A DNA stretch of 64,000 nucleotides. Origin: Herbaspirillum huttiense (GTDB lineage Bacteria; Pseudomonadota; Gammaproteobacteria; Burkholderiales; Burkholderiaceae_D). The notes under the pieces are model-generated. The model was given only the letters and a program-made list of their open reading frames with translations. It did no database searches and was not told the origin of the DNA. The stretch is taken from NCBI RefSeq assembly GCF_004367745.1, contig NZ_CP037993.1:1364001-1428000 (forward strand), written 5' to 3'. Below, piece by piece: positions 1 through 9,770 of this stretch; the stretch's first letter is position 1; every line of letters begins with the position of its first letter. The translations under genes and the position numbers were made by a program.

Positions 1-1
1 G

Positions 2-790
2 ACCCTGGCGGTCAATGCCTCCACCATCGCCGCCGACGGCAATGCCGTGGTGGGCCGCGTGGTGCAGACCATGGAAGAGATCCGCGAGAGTTCGGCGCGC
101 ATCACCGACATCGTCAGCATCATCGACGGCATCGCCTTCCAGACCAACATCCTGGCCTTGAACGCCGCCGTGGAAGCGGCCCGTGCCGGTGAGCAGGGCC
201 GCGGCTTTGCGGTGGTGGCCACCGAAGTGCGGGCGCTGGCGCAGCGTTCTTCCAGTGCCGCCAAGGAAATCAAGGAACTGATCATGCACTCGGTGGAACG
301 CGTGCAGGCCGGTTCCGAACTGGTCGGCCAGGCCGGCGAGACCATGAGCGACGTGATCCAGGCAGTGCAGCGCGTCACCGACATCATGAGCGAGATCTCG
401 GCCGCCTCCAATGAACAGAGCGCCGGTATCGACCAGGTCTCGCGCGCGGTCACGCAGATGGATGAAGCGACCCAGCAGAATGCCGCCCTGGTGGAACAGG
501 CCAGTGCTGCGGCCAAATCGCTGGAGCAGCAGGCGCAGGCATTGATGCAGGAAGTGGCGATCTTCCGCGTGGGGCAGGGCGATGTGGTGAGCGGTCGGCC
601 GCAGGTCAACGTACAGCAGCCTGCCCCCAAGGCTGCCGCCACGCCGGCCAAGCCGGTTGCAGCGACCAAGCCGGCCGTACCCAAGGCGGTCCCGGCACTG
701 AAGCGCCCGGCTTTGCCGGCAGCCGCCGCCAGTGCCAAGCCTGCCTCGCGTCTGCCGGCGGGGGATGATGGCGACTGGGAGACCTTCTGA
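2..790 (+). CDS. Methyl-accepting chemotaxis protein, C-terminal part (5' end outside window)
   Basis: This is the cytoplasmic signalling half of a chemoreceptor that controls the CheA kinase; the sensor domain and start lie before the window. The reading frame is open from base 2. The highly conserved hairpin tip is visible ([20 protein letters not shown], near 121-180), followed by the methylation helix. A Pro/Ala/Lys-rich linker of about 60 residues then leads to the final residues DWETF. That ending matches the xWxxF pentapeptide which tethers CheR and CheB on Tar/Tsr-type receptors. Neither of the other two receptors in this window has such a tail, so this one is probably the best-adapting of the three. 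Ligand unknown. Confidence 0.93.
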   Translation, partial: TLAVNASTIAADGNAVVGRVVQTMEEIRESSARITDIVSIIDGIAFQTNILALNAAVEAARAGEQGRGFAVVATEVRALAQRSSSAAKEIKELIMHSVERVQAGSELVGQAGETMSDVIQAVQRVTDIMSEISAASNEQSAGIDQVSRAVTQMDEATQQNAALVEQASAAAKSLEQQAQALMQEVAIFRVGQGDVVSGRPQVNVQQPAPKAAATPAKPVAATKPAVPKAVPALKRPALPAAAASAKPASRLPAGDDGDWETF

Positions 791-865
791 TTTCCTGATC
801 TCCTGATCTCCTCCGCTCCGGACGATCTGGTTTTTTTGCCAGAAACTTCACCCGGCTCCATGAAG

Positions 866-906
866 AATCGCCGCAGCCCGCTTGCGCAGGGTGCGGCGAT
901 TTTTTC
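866..906 (+). terminator. Rho-independent terminator of the chemoreceptor gene
   Basis: A perfect 10-bp stem, AATCGCCGCA pairing with TGCGGCGATT, has a 16-base loop and runs into TTTTTT about 75 bp after the chemoreceptor stop codon. Confidence 0.85.
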
Positions 907-923
907 ATTCACTTTTCACGCAA

Positions 924-941
924 AAGGGGGCGATCCACCCC
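924..941 (-). terminator. Possible weak terminator of sixA
   Basis: Read on the minus strand, a short GGGG/CCCC stem is followed by CTTTTGC just after the sixA stop. The stem is only 4-5 bp, so this is a weak call. Confidence 0.3.
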
Positions 942-954
942 TCCTGTGCGAGGG

Positions 955-1434
955 TCAGCGCGGCGGATGCTTGCCCGGACTGTTCAGCAATTCCGGCGCG
1001 ACCACGGCCTTGAGGTAATTGGTGGTCACGTCGCCGCGGTCGCGCTGGGCGATCCACCACACGTTGCCCTTGCGCAGCGACCATTCCTGCGGCTGTCCCG
1101 AGATCAGCCGTGCCGCCACCTGGCCCAGCGTCGGCTGGTGGCCCACGATCAGCACCGGCTCGCGGCTGTCGGGCCAGTTGGCCGCGCGTAGCAGGTCGTC
1201 GGCGCTCATGTTGGGAGCCAGGTCGGCCACCACCTTGTACTTGCGCTTCAAGGCTTCCACCGTCTGCAGCGTGCGCGTGGCCGGGCTGACCAGGATGCGG
1301 CAGCTCTCGGGCAGGTTGCGGTCCAGCCATTCGGCCATCTTGGCCGCCTGCTTGTGCCCCTTCGGGGTCAGGGCGCGGCCCTCGTCGGGCTCGCCCAGTT
1401 CAGCCTCGGCATGACGCCACAGAATCAGGTCCAT
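955..1434 (-). CDS. sixA: SixA-type phosphohistidine phosphatase
   Basis: A 159-residue histidine-phosphatase (phosphoglycerate-mutase-like) protein that removes phosphate from phosphohistidine; in E. coli SixA acts on phosphotransfer proteins. The RHAE motif (residues 7-10) supplies the catalytic histidine, and the second histidine sits in VLIVGHQPTLG near residue 98. The length is normal for SixA. It lies about 40 bp downstream of ppk on the same strand, so the two are probably cotranscribed, and through the ppk Pho box it may belong to the phosphate-starvation response. The substrate in this organism is not shown by sequence. Confidence 0.85.
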   Translation of the reverse strand: MDLILWRHAEAELGEPDEGRALTPKGHKQAAKMAEWLDRNLPESCRILVSPATRTLQTVEALKRKYKVVADLAPNMSADDLLRAANWPDSREPVLIVGHQPTLGQVAARLISGQPQEWSLRKGNVWWIAQRDRGDVTTNYLKAVVAPELLNSPGKHPPR

Positions 1435-1475
1435 CTCAGCTCCTTGAGGAAATCAGCAGGCCGCCATGCGCGCCA

Positions 1476-3596
1476 TTACACAGGCTCTTCCGGCGGCGTG
1501 GCCGGGATGCCCAGCGTGGTCATCAGATGCTGCTGGGCGTTGAAGGACTGCTGCTTGCTGCGCGCTTTCTTGAGGGTATAGACACCATTGACATCAAGGT
1601 GCCAGGCGTTGGTGTTGTCCTTCAGATAGGGATTCAGACCCTCGTTCATCACGCGCTTCTTGAGTGCCTTGTCCAGCACCGGGAAGCCGACCTCGATGCG
1701 GCGGAACAGGTTGCGGTTCATCCAGTCGGCGCTGGCCAGGTAGACGTCGTGCTTGAGGTCGTTGCGGAAATAATAGATGCGCGAGTGTTCCAGATAGCGT
1801 CCGATGATGGAGCGCACCTTGATGTTCTCCGACAGCCCCGGCACGCCCGGCCGCAGCGCGCACGCACCGCGCACGATCAGGTCAATCTTGACGCCGTCGG
1901 CCGAGGCCGCATAGAGCGCGCGGATCACCGATTCATCCAGCAGCGCATTCATCTTGGCGATGATGCGCGCCGGCCGGCCTTCGCGGGCGATCTGCCCTTC
2001 GTTGCGGATGGCACGGATGATTTCCTTCTGCAGCGAGAACGGGGCCAGCCACAGGTGCGTGAGATTGCGGGGCTTGGTCAGGCTGGTGAGGTGGATGAAG
2101 ACTTCGTTGACTTCGGCGGTCAGCTCCTGGTTGGAGGTCAGCAGGCCAAAGTCGGTATAGAACTTGGTGGTATTGGGGTGATAGTTGCCGGTGCCCAGGT
2201 GCGCATAGAAGCGCAGGTTCTGGTCGTCGTCACGGCGGATCACCAGGGCCAGCTTGGCGTGCGTCTTCAGGCCGACCACGCCGTAGACCACTTGCGCGCC
2301 GGCCTGCTCCAGTTTGACGGCCCAGTTGATGTTGGCTTCTTCATCGAAGCGCGCCATCAACTCCACGATCACCGTCACTTCCTTGCCATGCTGGGCGGCG
2401 TAGATCAGGGCCTCCATCAGGTCCGAGTTCATGCCGGTGCGGTAGATGGTCTGCTTGATGGCCAGCACGCGCGGATCGTGGGCGGCGGTGCGGATGAAAT
2501 CGACCACCGGCTGGAAGGACTGGAAGGGGTGGTGCAGCAGCACGTCCTTCTTGTCCAGCGCGGCGAAGATGTTTTCATTGGCCAGCTGCGGCGGCAGCGT
2601 GGGCGAGAAGGGCGGGAAGCGCAACTCCGGCTGGTTCACCAGGTTGACGATCTCGCCCAGGCGCACCATGTTCACCGGACCCTGCACGGCGTACAGACGA
2701 TTGCGCTCGATGTTGAACTGGTTCAGCAGGAACTGCGCCAGGTGTTCCGGGCAGTTGGCCGCCACTTCCAGGCGCACCGCCACGCCGAACTGGCGGCTCT
2801 GCAATTCGGTCTCCAGCGCCTGGCGCAGGTTCTTGACCTCTTCTTCATCGACCCACAGGTCGCTGTTGCGGGTGACGCGGAATTGCGAATAGGCGGTGAT
2901 GTCGCGCCCCGGGAACAGGTCCGCGATATGCGCATGGATCACCGAAGAGAGCAGGCAGAACGAGGACTGCCCCTTGGCCGACAGGTGGTCCGGCAGCTTG
3001 ATCACGCGCGGCAGTACGCGCGGTGCCTTGACGATGACGATGGCCGTGCCGCGTCCGAAGGCATCCTTGCCGGAGAGCTCGATGATGAAATTGAGGCTCT
3101 TGTTGTGCACCTGCGGGAAGGGGTGGGCCGGATCCAGTCCGATGGGCGTCAGCAGCGGCCGCACGTGCTGCTCGAAATATTGCTTCACCCAGGCGCGCTG
3201 CGCTTCGTTGCGGTCGTCATGGCGCAGCAGGTGGATGCCGTTGGCGGCCAGCTGCGGCAGGATCTCTTCGTTCAGGAGTTCATATTGGCGCGTAACGATG
3301 CGGTGGCATTCGGCGCTGGTGCGTTCGAGCGCGGCGCGCAGTTCGGGCGGGTCGATGTTCTCGCCCTCGATGCGGTTGGCCAGCAGGCTGGCGATGCGCA
3401 CTTCGAAAAATTCATCGAGGTTGCTGCTGCAAATGCACAAATAGCGCAGGCGCTCCAGCAGCGGCACGCTGTCATCTTCGGCCTGGGCCAGCACGCGGCG
3501 GTTGAAGGCCAGTTGCGACAGTTCACGGTTGAGGTAAATCGTACTGGCGGGAAGTTCAGGTTGGGTACTGCTCTCCGGCTTTGCTTTTCTGGTCAT
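1476..3596 (-). CDS. ppk1: Polyphosphate kinase 1
   Basis: Polymerises the gamma-phosphate of ATP into long-chain polyphosphate, reversibly. The 706-residue protein has the usual N, H, C1 and C2 domain layout. The autophosphorylated histidine lies in HLGTGNYHP (coding strand near 2190), and a second conserved block, DWMNRNLFRRIE, lies near 1720. I chose the ATG at 3596 (MTRKAKPESS) over the in-frame ATG at 3617. AGGGACC lies 4 bases before the first of these, and the Pho box at 3645-3662 would put transcription start so near 3617 that almost no leader would remain. It is divergent from pstS and followed by sixA. A PhoB-driven ppk makes sense as a phosphate-storage arm of the Pho regulon. Confidence 0.96.
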   Translation of the reverse strand: MTRKAKPESSTQPELPASTIYLNRELSQLAFNRRVLAQAEDDSVPLLERLRYLCICSSNLDEFFEVRIASLLANRIEGENIDPPELRAALERTSAECHRIVTRQYELLNEEILPQLAANGIHLLRHDDRNEAQRAWVKQYFEQHVRPLLTPIGLDPAHPFPQVHNKSLNFIIELSGKDAFGRGTAIVIVKAPRVLPRVIKLPDHLSAKGQSSFCLLSSVIHAHIADLFPGRDITAYSQFRVTRNSDLWVDEEEVKNLRQALETELQSRQFGVAVRLEVAANCPEHLAQFLLNQFNIERNRLYAVQGPVNMVRLGEIVNLVNQPELRFPPFSPTLPPQLANENIFAALDKKDVLLHHPFQSFQPVVDFIRTAAHDPRVLAIKQTIYRTGMNSDLMEALIYAAQHGKEVTVIVELMARFDEEANINWAVKLEQAGAQVVYGVVGLKTHAKLALVIRRDDDQNLRFYAHLGTGNYHPNTTKFYTDFGLLTSNQELTAEVNEVFIHLTSLTKPRNLTHLWLAPFSLQKEIIRAIRNEGQIAREGRPARIIAKMNALLDESVIRALYAASADGVKIDLIVRGACALRPGVPGLSENIKVRSIIGRYLEHSRIYYFRNDLKHDVYLASADWMNRNLFRRIEVGFPVLDKALKKRVMNEGLNPYLKDNTNAWHLDVNGVYTLKKARSKQQSFNAQQHLMTTLGIPATPPEEPV

Positions 3597-3644
3597 CAAT
3601 GGTCCCTGTCCATCCACTTAGAGCGGGCAGTGTATTTAGGAGGT

Positions 3645-3662
3645 ATGACGAGTTTATGACAA
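3645..3662 (-). promoter_or_regulatory. Pho box facing ppk1
   Basis: On the minus strand the site reads TTGTCATAAACTCGTCAT, about 14 of 18 positions matching the E. coli PhoB consensus of two TGTCA half-sites spaced 11 bp. Its 15-base core GTCATAAACTCGTCA is identical to that of the pstS box. A TACACT-like -10 element follows about 10 bp downstream on the minus strand, about 50 bp before the ppk1 start. Confidence 0.75.
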
Positions 3663-3674
3663 CACCTTGGCTGC

Positions 3675-3692
3675 TTTGTCATATTTGCTTCA
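3675..3692 (+). promoter_or_regulatory. Possible additional Pho box
   Basis: TTGTCATATTTGCTTCAG matches the PhoB consensus at about 12 of 18 positions and lies between the two better boxes. The rest of the gap between ppk1 and pstS (3597-4013) is AT-rich at its ppk1 end and holds no gene. Confidence 0.3.
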
Positions 3693-3897
3693 GTATAAAT
3701 CCATCTCTATATGATGACAAAATCATATTTGTCTGCGGGCAATCCTTGGTGTCATCTTTCGGCGCCAGTGACATCAAACTGTCAGGAAAGCCGCACTGCG
3801 CGTGGCATGCGGGTTTTCGGCCGGTTGCCGGGTGCCGGGGAGGGGATGTTGCAGTGCGGCGTGGAGGGCCGTGCAATCTGGACTGAATGACAAGTTC

Positions 3898-3915
3898 GGG
3901 TCATAAACTCGTCAC
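3898..3915 (+). promoter_or_regulatory. Pho box upstream of pstS
   Basis: GGGTCATAAACTCGTCAC has the two GTCA half-sites at the 11-bp spacing of PhoB sites and shares its core with the ppk1 box. A TAAAGT-like -10 lies about 11 bp downstream. The pstS start codon is about 100 bp away. Confidence 0.75.
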
Positions 3916-4013
3916 ATTAGCTGGTTAAAGTTCGCCCTGTCTCGAAAGTCATCCCTCCCGACGTGATGTTTCTCGGTGACCGTCCTCTCTTCAAAATCAT
4001 AGGAGTAGCAGAA

Positions 4014-5063
4014 ATGGGTTTTAACCATCTGATCAAGTCTGTTGCAATCGCAGTGGCTGGCGCTTTCGCTTTCAGCGGTGCCGTGCATGCAGCAGAAATC
4101 ACCGGCGCAGGCGCCTCCTTCCCGTACCCGGTCTACGCCAAGTGGGCTGAGCTGTACAAGGCCGCCACCGGCAACAGCCTGAACTACCAATCCATCGGTT
4201 CGGGCGGTGGCATCAAGCAGATCAAGGCCAAGACCGTCGATTTCGGCGCTTCGGATGCTCCGCTGCCGCAAAGCGAACTGGCTGAAGCCGGCCTGACCCA
4301 GTTCCCGGCCGTCGTCGGTGGCGTGGTTCCCGTGGTCAACCTGGACGGCGTGACCCCCGGCCAGATCAAGCTGTCGGGCCAGGTGCTGGGCGACATCTAC
4401 GCCGGCAAGATCACCAAGTGGAACGCCGCTGAAATCACCGCCCTGAACCCGGGCGTGAAGCTGCCGAATGAAGACATCACCGTCGTCTACCGTTCGGACG
4501 CATCGGGCACTTCCTACGTCTTCACCTCCTACCTGTCCAAGGCCAACGCCGACTTCAAGAGCAAGATCGGTGCCGGTACTGCCGTCAAGTGGCCGACCGG
4601 CGTGGGTGGCAAGGGTAACGAAGGCGTTGCCGCCAACGTGCAGAAGGTCAAGGGCGCAATCGGCTACGTCGAGTACGCCTACGTCAAGAAGAACAAGCTG
4701 AACTACACCCAGCTGAAGAACAAGGATGGCAACTTCGTCTCCCCGGACGACTCCTCCTTCAAGGCCGCTACCGCCCACGGCGACTGGGCCAAGACCCCGG
4801 GCTTCGCGGTTGACTTCACCGATGCCGCCGGCAAGGAATCGTGGCCGATCTCCAGCGCCACCTTCATCCTGCTGCACAAGGAACAGGCTGGCGATGGCGC
4901 CAAGGGCAAGGAAGTCCTGAAGTTCTTCGACTGGGCCTACAAGAACGGCGGCAAGGTTGCTGCTGAACTGGACTACGTGCCCCTGCCGGATTCGGTCACC
5001 AAGCTGGTGGAAGATTCCTGGAAGAGCAACGTCAAGGACAGCAGCGGCAAGGCTCTCTGGTAA
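4014..5063 (+). CDS. pstS: Periplasmic phosphate-binding protein PstS
   Basis: The high-affinity phosphate receptor of the Pst ABC transporter. The ATG at 4014 is preceded by AGGAG at 4001-4005; an in-frame ATG at 3963 lacks such a site and would spoil the signal peptide. Residues 1-26 form a signal peptide ending VHA, followed by AEITGAGASFPYPVYAKW, the family hallmark (the mature protein begins near AEITG). The length of 349 residues is normal. Further phosphate-site blocks such as RSDASGTSYVFTSYL are intact. First gene of pstSCAB-phoU-phoB-phoR, under the Pho box at 3898-3915. Confidence 0.97.
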   Translation: MGFNHLIKSVAIAVAGAFAFSGAVHAAEITGAGASFPYPVYAKWAELYKAATGNSLNYQSIGSGGGIKQIKAKTVDFGASDAPLPQSELAEAGLTQFPAVVGGVVPVVNLDGVTPGQIKLSGQVLGDIYAGKITKWNAAEITALNPGVKLPNEDITVVYRSDASGTSYVFTSYLSKANADFKSKIGAGTAVKWPTGVGGKGNEGVAANVQKVKGAIGYVEYAYVKKNKLNYTQLKNKDGNFVSPDDSSFKAATAHGDWAKTPGFAVDFTDAAGKESWPISSATFILLHKEQAGDGAKGKEVLKFFDWAYKNGGKVAAELDYVPLPDSVTKLVEDSWKSNVKDSSGKALW

Positions 5064-5079
5064 GCCAAGCCCAGTCCGG

Positions 5080-5100
5080 CCGGATGCCATGAACATCCGG
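5080..5100 (+). repeat. Hairpin in the pstS-pstC gap
   Basis: CCGGATG pairs with CATCCGG around a 7-base loop, 17 bases after the pstS stop. It has no T-run. Hairpins after binding-protein genes often protect the upstream message from exonucleases and so raise binding protein over permease; that role here is inference. Confidence 0.6.
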
Positions 5101-5207
5101 TCATAGCAGCCTCTCCCCTACGGAGCATTCGGGTCATCGCAGCGAGAACGAGCAACTCTGGAGCACAGAGCATTCGCGGCGATGGCCCGTTTTAATGGTG
5201 AATTCAA

Positions 5208-6245
5208 ATGAGCGCTAATTATTCCACCACGGCAATGTCGAATACCGAAGTCAAAAAATCCCCGACAGAGACTGAAAGTGCGCAAGCCGCGCGCGAGAAG
5301 TTGATGGCCGTCATGCGCCGCCAGCGTCTGCAGGATTTCTTTTTCCACAAGATCACCCTGATCTTCGCCCTGTCCGTGCTGCTGATGCTGGGCGGGATCA
5401 TCGTTTCCCTCATCATCGGTGCCGCACCGGCGTTCCAGGCCTTCGGCCCGGGCTTCATCACGCGCGTCGAATGGGATCCGACCAATAACGAATTCGGCGC
5501 CATGATCGCCATCGTCGGCACGCTGTCGACCTCGATCATCGCCTTGCTGATCGCCTTCCCGGTCAGCTTCGGCATCGCGCTGTTCCTGACCGAAATCTGC
5601 CCGGCCAAGCTGCGCCGTCCGCTGGGCACCTGTGTGGAACTGCTGGCGGGCGTGCCCTCCATCATCTACGGCATGTGGGGCCTGTTCGTGTTCGCACCGC
5701 TGTTCTCCGAATACGGCCAGCCCTTCCTGAAGGCCACCCTGGGCCAGATCCCCGGCATCGGCGTGCTGTTCTCCGGCCCGACCATGGGTATCGGCATCCT
5801 GACCGCCGGCCTGATCCTGTCGGTCATGATCATCCCCTTCATCTCCTCGGTGATGCGCGACGTGTTTGAAGTCGTCCCCGCAGTGCTGAAGGAATCGGCC
5901 TACGGTCTCGGCTGCACTCGCTGGGAAGTGGTGCGCAAGGTGGTGCTGCCCTACACCAAGACCGGTGTGGTCGGTGGCGTGATGCTGGGCCTGGGCCGTG
6001 CGCTGGGCGAGACCATGGCGGTCACCTTCGTGATCGGCAACTCGCATCGCCTGTCCTGGTCGCTGTTCTCGGCCGGCAACTCGATTGCCTCAACCCTGGC
6101 CAATGAAATCGCCGAAGCCTCCAGCAAGCTGCACGTGTCCTCGCTGTTTGCCCTGGGCCTGATCCTGTTCGTCATCACCTTCATCGTTCTGTCCGCCGCC
6201 AAGATCATGCTCATGGGCATGACCCGCAAGGAAGGAGCCAAATAA
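5208..6245 (+). CDS. pstC: Phosphate ABC transporter permease PstC
   Basis: One of the two membrane subunits of the Pst importer; 345 residues. A hydrophilic N-terminal tail of about 50 residues is followed by a strong membrane helix ([24 protein letters not shown]) and further helices. The EAA-type cytoplasmic loop [20 protein letters not shown] would dock onto PstB. The ATG at 5208 has only a poor ribosome site; ATG 5235 (MSNTEVKK) is an alternative start. The stop overlaps the pstA start (TAATG), indicating coupled translation. Confidence 0.95.
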   Translation: MSANYSTTAMSNTEVKKSPTETESAQAAREKLMAVMRRQRLQDFFFHKITLIFALSVLLMLGGIIVSLIIGAAPAFQAFGPGFITRVEWDPTNNEFGAMIAIVGTLSTSIIALLIAFPVSFGIALFLTEICPAKLRRPLGTCVELLAGVPSIIYGMWGLFVFAPLFSEYGQPFLKATLGQIPGIGVLFSGPTMGIGILTAGLILSVMIIPFISSVMRDVFEVVPAVLKESAYGLGCTRWEVVRKVVLPYTKTGVVGGVMLGLGRALGETMAVTFVIGNSHRLSWSLFSAGNSIASTLANEIAEASSKLHVSSLFALGLILFVITFIVLSAAKIMLMGMTRKEGAK

Positions 6246-7141
6246 TGAGCCAGACCGTACAAGCCGGTGTGAAAAGCACCGACCAGGCGCAAGCCATGAA
6301 CCCCGTCTACCGCCGTCGCCTGATGCAGCATCGCATGGGCATGCTGTTCTCCTTCCTGGCCATGGGCCTGGGCCTGTTCGTGCTGGCCTGGATCCTGCTG
6401 ACCCTGGTCTTCAAGGGCGTGGCCGCGCTGAACCTGGGCCTGCTGACCGAAAACACCCCCGGTCCGGGCGATGCCGGCGGCGGCCTGCTGAACCCCATCG
6501 TCGGCTCGCTGCTGATGGTCGGTATCAGCACCATCATCAGCACCCCGATCGGCATCCTGGCTGGCGTCTATCTCGCCGAATACGGCGAGGAAAGCAAGCT
6601 GGCCCAGGTCACCCGCTTCGTTACCGACATCATGCTGTCGGCACCGTCGATCGTGATCGGCCTGTTCATCTACGCCATCTACGTGGCCAACGTGAACCAC
6701 TTCTCGGGCTGGGCCGGTACCTTCGCCATTTCGCTGATCGCCATTCCGGTGGTGGTGCGTACCACCGACAACATGCTGAAACTGGTGCCGAGCGGCCTGC
6801 GTGAAGCGGCCTTCGCGCTGGGTGCCCCGCGCTGGAAGGTGGCCATCATCGTGCGTCTGCGTGCCGTCAAGGCGGGCGTGGTGACCGGCGTGCTGCTGGC
6901 CGTAGCACGTATTTCGGGTGAGACCGCGCCGCTGCTGTTCACCGCCCTGAACAACCAGTTCTTCAGCACCAACATGAACCGTCCGATCGCCAACCTGCCG
7001 GTGGTGATCAACCAGTTCGCCATGAGCCCGTATGACAACTGGGTCTCGCTGGCATGGGGCGGCGCCTTGCTGATCACCTTCAGCGTGCTGCTGCTCAACG
7101 TGCTCTCGCGCACCCTGTTCAAACAACAAATCCCCGGCTAA
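6245..7141 (+). CDS. pstA: Phosphate ABC transporter permease PstA
   Basis: Second membrane subunit of the Pst importer, 298 residues. Its start overlaps the pstC stop by one base, with AAGGAGCC about 5 bases before the ATG. Hydrophobic segments occur near residues 36-58 and 80-105 and onward, and the coupling loop [21 protein letters not shown] is conserved. It pairs with PstC to form the channel and with PstB for energy. Confidence 0.95.
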   Translation: MSQTVQAGVKSTDQAQAMNPVYRRRLMQHRMGMLFSFLAMGLGLFVLAWILLTLVFKGVAALNLGLLTENTPGPGDAGGGLLNPIVGSLLMVGISTIISTPIGILAGVYLAEYGEESKLAQVTRFVTDIMLSAPSIVIGLFIYAIYVANVNHFSGWAGTFAISLIAIPVVVRTTDNMLKLVPSGLREAAFALGAPRWKVAIIVRLRAVKAGVVTGVLLAVARISGETAPLLFTALNNQFFSTNMNRPIANLPVVINQFAMSPYDNWVSLAWGGALLITFSVLLLNVLSRTLFKQQIPG

Positions 7142-7158
7142 TTCTCCAAGTGACCGAC

Positions 7159-7977
<819 letters not shown>

Positions 7978-7980
7978 TCG

Positions 7981-8099
7981 AACCGTCGTCTCGGCTACTG
8001 CGCGCTCCGATTTCGCGTCTGCGATGCTCGCCGTACCCAGTACGGCTGCGCTTCTCGACGCGAACTCGAAGCGCTCGCTACGCCGATACGACGATTCCA
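7981..8099. repeat. Long imperfect inverted repeat between pstB and phoU
   Basis: The left arm (7981-8036) and right arm (8040-8099) are largely complementary around the centre CCGTAC-CCA-GTACGG. The paired blocks include CGTCGTCTCGGC with GCCGATACGACG, and TTCGCGTC with GACGCGAA. The stem would be about 55 bp with a few mismatches and has no T-run. It fills most of the 179-bp pstB-phoU gap. It could be an RNA-processing or attenuating hairpin, or a copy of a dispersed palindromic element. No second copy is visible in this window. Confidence 0.8.
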
Positions 8100-8156
8100 C
8101 AGAGTAGTCATTGCACCGTATATATTATTTATAGAAATTCTTTTTAGGGACGTCAC

Positions 8157-8864
8157 ATGACCGGCGATCATTCCTCCAAACAGTATGACCAGGATCTGGA
8201 GCAGATCCGCTCCAAGGTGCTCGCCATGGGCGGCATGGTGGAACACCAGTTCCAGGACGCGATTGCGGCCTTCCGCAACGGCAACCTCGACGTCGCCCAT
8301 CGCGTGATGAAGGACGACGAAGCCGTCAATCGCCTCGAAGTAGAACTCGACGACGCCTGCAGCCACCTGATCGTGCGCCGCCAGCCAACCGCCAATGACC
8401 TGCGTACCGTCATGGCCACCATCAAGATCATCACCGATCTGGAACGCGTGGGCGACGAGGCGACCAAGATCGCCCGCACCGCCATCCACCTGCACAAGCG
8501 CGGCATCGGCCTGGTCTCGCACTACGAAACCGTGAGCCTGATCGCCGAACAGGCCATGGACCAGCTGCGCAGCGCCCTCGACGCCTTCGCCCGCCTGGAT
8601 GACCAGCAGGCGCGGGAACTGATCAAGCAGGACGAACGCATCGACCACGGTTTCCGTTCCATCACCCGCAGCCTCATCACCTTCATGATGGAAGACCCGC
8701 GCACCATCTCCGGTTCCATCGATACCCTGTGGGTGGCCAAGGCCATCGAACGCATCGGCGACCATGCCAAGAACATCGCCGAATACGTGGTCTACGTGGT
8801 CGGTGGCAAGGATATCCGCCACACCGACTTCGGTTCGGCCAAGGCGCTCCAGGAAGAAGACTAA
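8157..8864 (+). CDS. phoU: Phosphate signalling protein PhoU
   Basis: A cytoplasmic regulator that links the Pst transporter to the PhoR kinase and represses the Pho regulon when phosphate is plentiful. Its 235 residues form two PhoU three-helix repeats, each with an acidic metal-binding motif (VMKDDEAVNRLEVELDD and LIKQDERIDHGFRS). The AIERIGDHAKNIAEYVVY block is diagnostic. It starts with MTGDHSSKQYDQDL, typical of proteobacterial PhoU, after TAGGGACGTCAC. It sits between pstB and phoB, the classic order in betaproteobacteria. Confidence 0.96.
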   Translation: MTGDHSSKQYDQDLEQIRSKVLAMGGMVEHQFQDAIAAFRNGNLDVAHRVMKDDEAVNRLEVELDDACSHLIVRRQPTANDLRTVMATIKIITDLERVGDEATKIARTAIHLHKRGIGLVSHYETVSLIAEQAMDQLRSALDAFARLDDQQARELIKQDERIDHGFRSITRSLITFMMEDPRTISGSIDTLWVAKAIERIGDHAKNIAEYVVYVVGGKDIRHTDFGSAKALQEED

Positions 8865-8881
8865 GCACGACGGCACCGTTA

Positions 8882-8906
8882 CTGGCAGCGGGGGAAGCGC
8901 TGCCAG
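8882..8906 (+). repeat. Hairpin in the phoU-phoB gap
   Basis: A perfect 9-bp stem, CTGGCAGCG with CGCTGCCAG, around a 7-base loop and without a T-run. It probably tunes expression or stability between phoU and phoB rather than acting as a full terminator. Confidence 0.65.
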
Positions 8907-8957
8907 CACCGGATTGCGGAGGGGAGACCCGCGATACTGCTTACCAGCCTGACTATC

Positions 8958-9635
8958 ATGACTACTATCCTCATCGTCGAAGACGAACCCTCCATTGCCG
9001 AACTGATTGCCTTCACCCTCAAGGAGGCAGGCTGGTCCAGTTTCGTCGTCTCCAACGCGGCCGCGGCCTGGGACTTCGTCCAGCACCGCGCCCCGCAACT
9101 GGTGCTGCTGGACTGGATGCTGCCCGACCGCAGCGGGTTGCACCTGCTCTCGCGCATCCGCGCCGACCGCCAGCTGCAGCAACTGTCGGTCATCATGCTC
9201 ACCGCCAAGAGCATGGAAGAAGACAAGATCGCCGGCCTCGACAACGGTGCCGACGACTACATCACCAAGCCCTTCTCGCCGCGCGAACTGACCGCGCGCA
9301 TCAAGGCCCTCCTGCGCCGCAAGAGCCCGGAGCACGCCCAGGAAGTGATGTCGGCCGGTCCGGTCACGCTCGATCCGGCCAGCTGCTCGGTGAGCCTGTC
9401 GGGCGCACGCATCGATATCGGCCATGCCGAATACAAGCTGCTGAAGTTTTTCCTGGCGCATCCTGATCGCGTGTTCTCGCGCAGCCAGCTGCTCGACCGC
9501 GTCTGGGGCGACCACGTGGTGATCGAGGAACGCACCGTGGATGTCCACGTGCTGCGCCTGCGCAAGGCCCTGCGCGATGCCGAGTACCTCATCAAGACGG
9601 TGCGCAGCGTGGGCTACATGCTCTCGACCAAATAA
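8958..9635 (+). CDS. phoB: Phosphate response regulator PhoB
   Basis: DNA-binding response regulator of the Pho regulon, 225 residues. The receiver domain (1-120) has the acidic pocket EDE at 8-10, the phosphorylated aspartate D52 in LLDWMLPDRSG and the conserved lysine in DYITKPFSPREL. The OmpR-type winged helix (130-225) includes the recognition region GDHVVIEERTVDVHVLRLRKAL. It is partnered by PhoR downstream and presumably binds the boxes at 3645-3662 and 3898-3915. Confidence 0.97.
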   Translation: MTTILIVEDEPSIAELIAFTLKEAGWSSFVVSNAAAAWDFVQHRAPQLVLLDWMLPDRSGLHLLSRIRADRQLQQLSVIMLTAKSMEEDKIAGLDNGADDYITKPFSPRELTARIKALLRRKSPEHAQEVMSAGPVTLDPASCSVSLSGARIDIGHAEYKLLKFFLAHPDRVFSRSQLLDRVWGDHVVIEERTVDVHVLRLRKALRDAEYLIKTVRSVGYMLSTK

Positions 9636-9689
9636 CGATCAAGCAAATAGCGATCAAGCAAATCACGATCAAGTAAATAAAGATCAAAG
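9636..9689 (+). repeat. 15-bp tandem repeat in the phoB-phoR gap
   Basis: Three full units of 15 bp (CGATCAAGCAAATAG, CGATCAAGCAAATCA, CGATCAAGTAAATAA) and a partial AGATCAAAG begin immediately after the phoB stop. The end of phoB (CCAAATAA) resembles the unit's end, as if the array grew from the stop region by slippage. It is AT-rich against a GC-rich background. Confidence 0.9.
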
Positions 9690-9770
9690 ACCAAACAGCC
9701 CGCGTCGTTCATAATCAATAAAATTAAAAAACCGGCGCGCGGGCGCTTCCCAGATTTATCTGTCAAATCA

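Noticed and set aside
1527..3659. Long open frame antisense to ppk1
   Set aside because: It is the mirror of a high-GC gene, its product has no recognisable domain, and ppk1 has all catalytic motifs.
7981..8099. Rho-independent terminator between pstB and phoU
   Set aside because: The stem is far too long and there is no T-run; phoU continues the same gene set.
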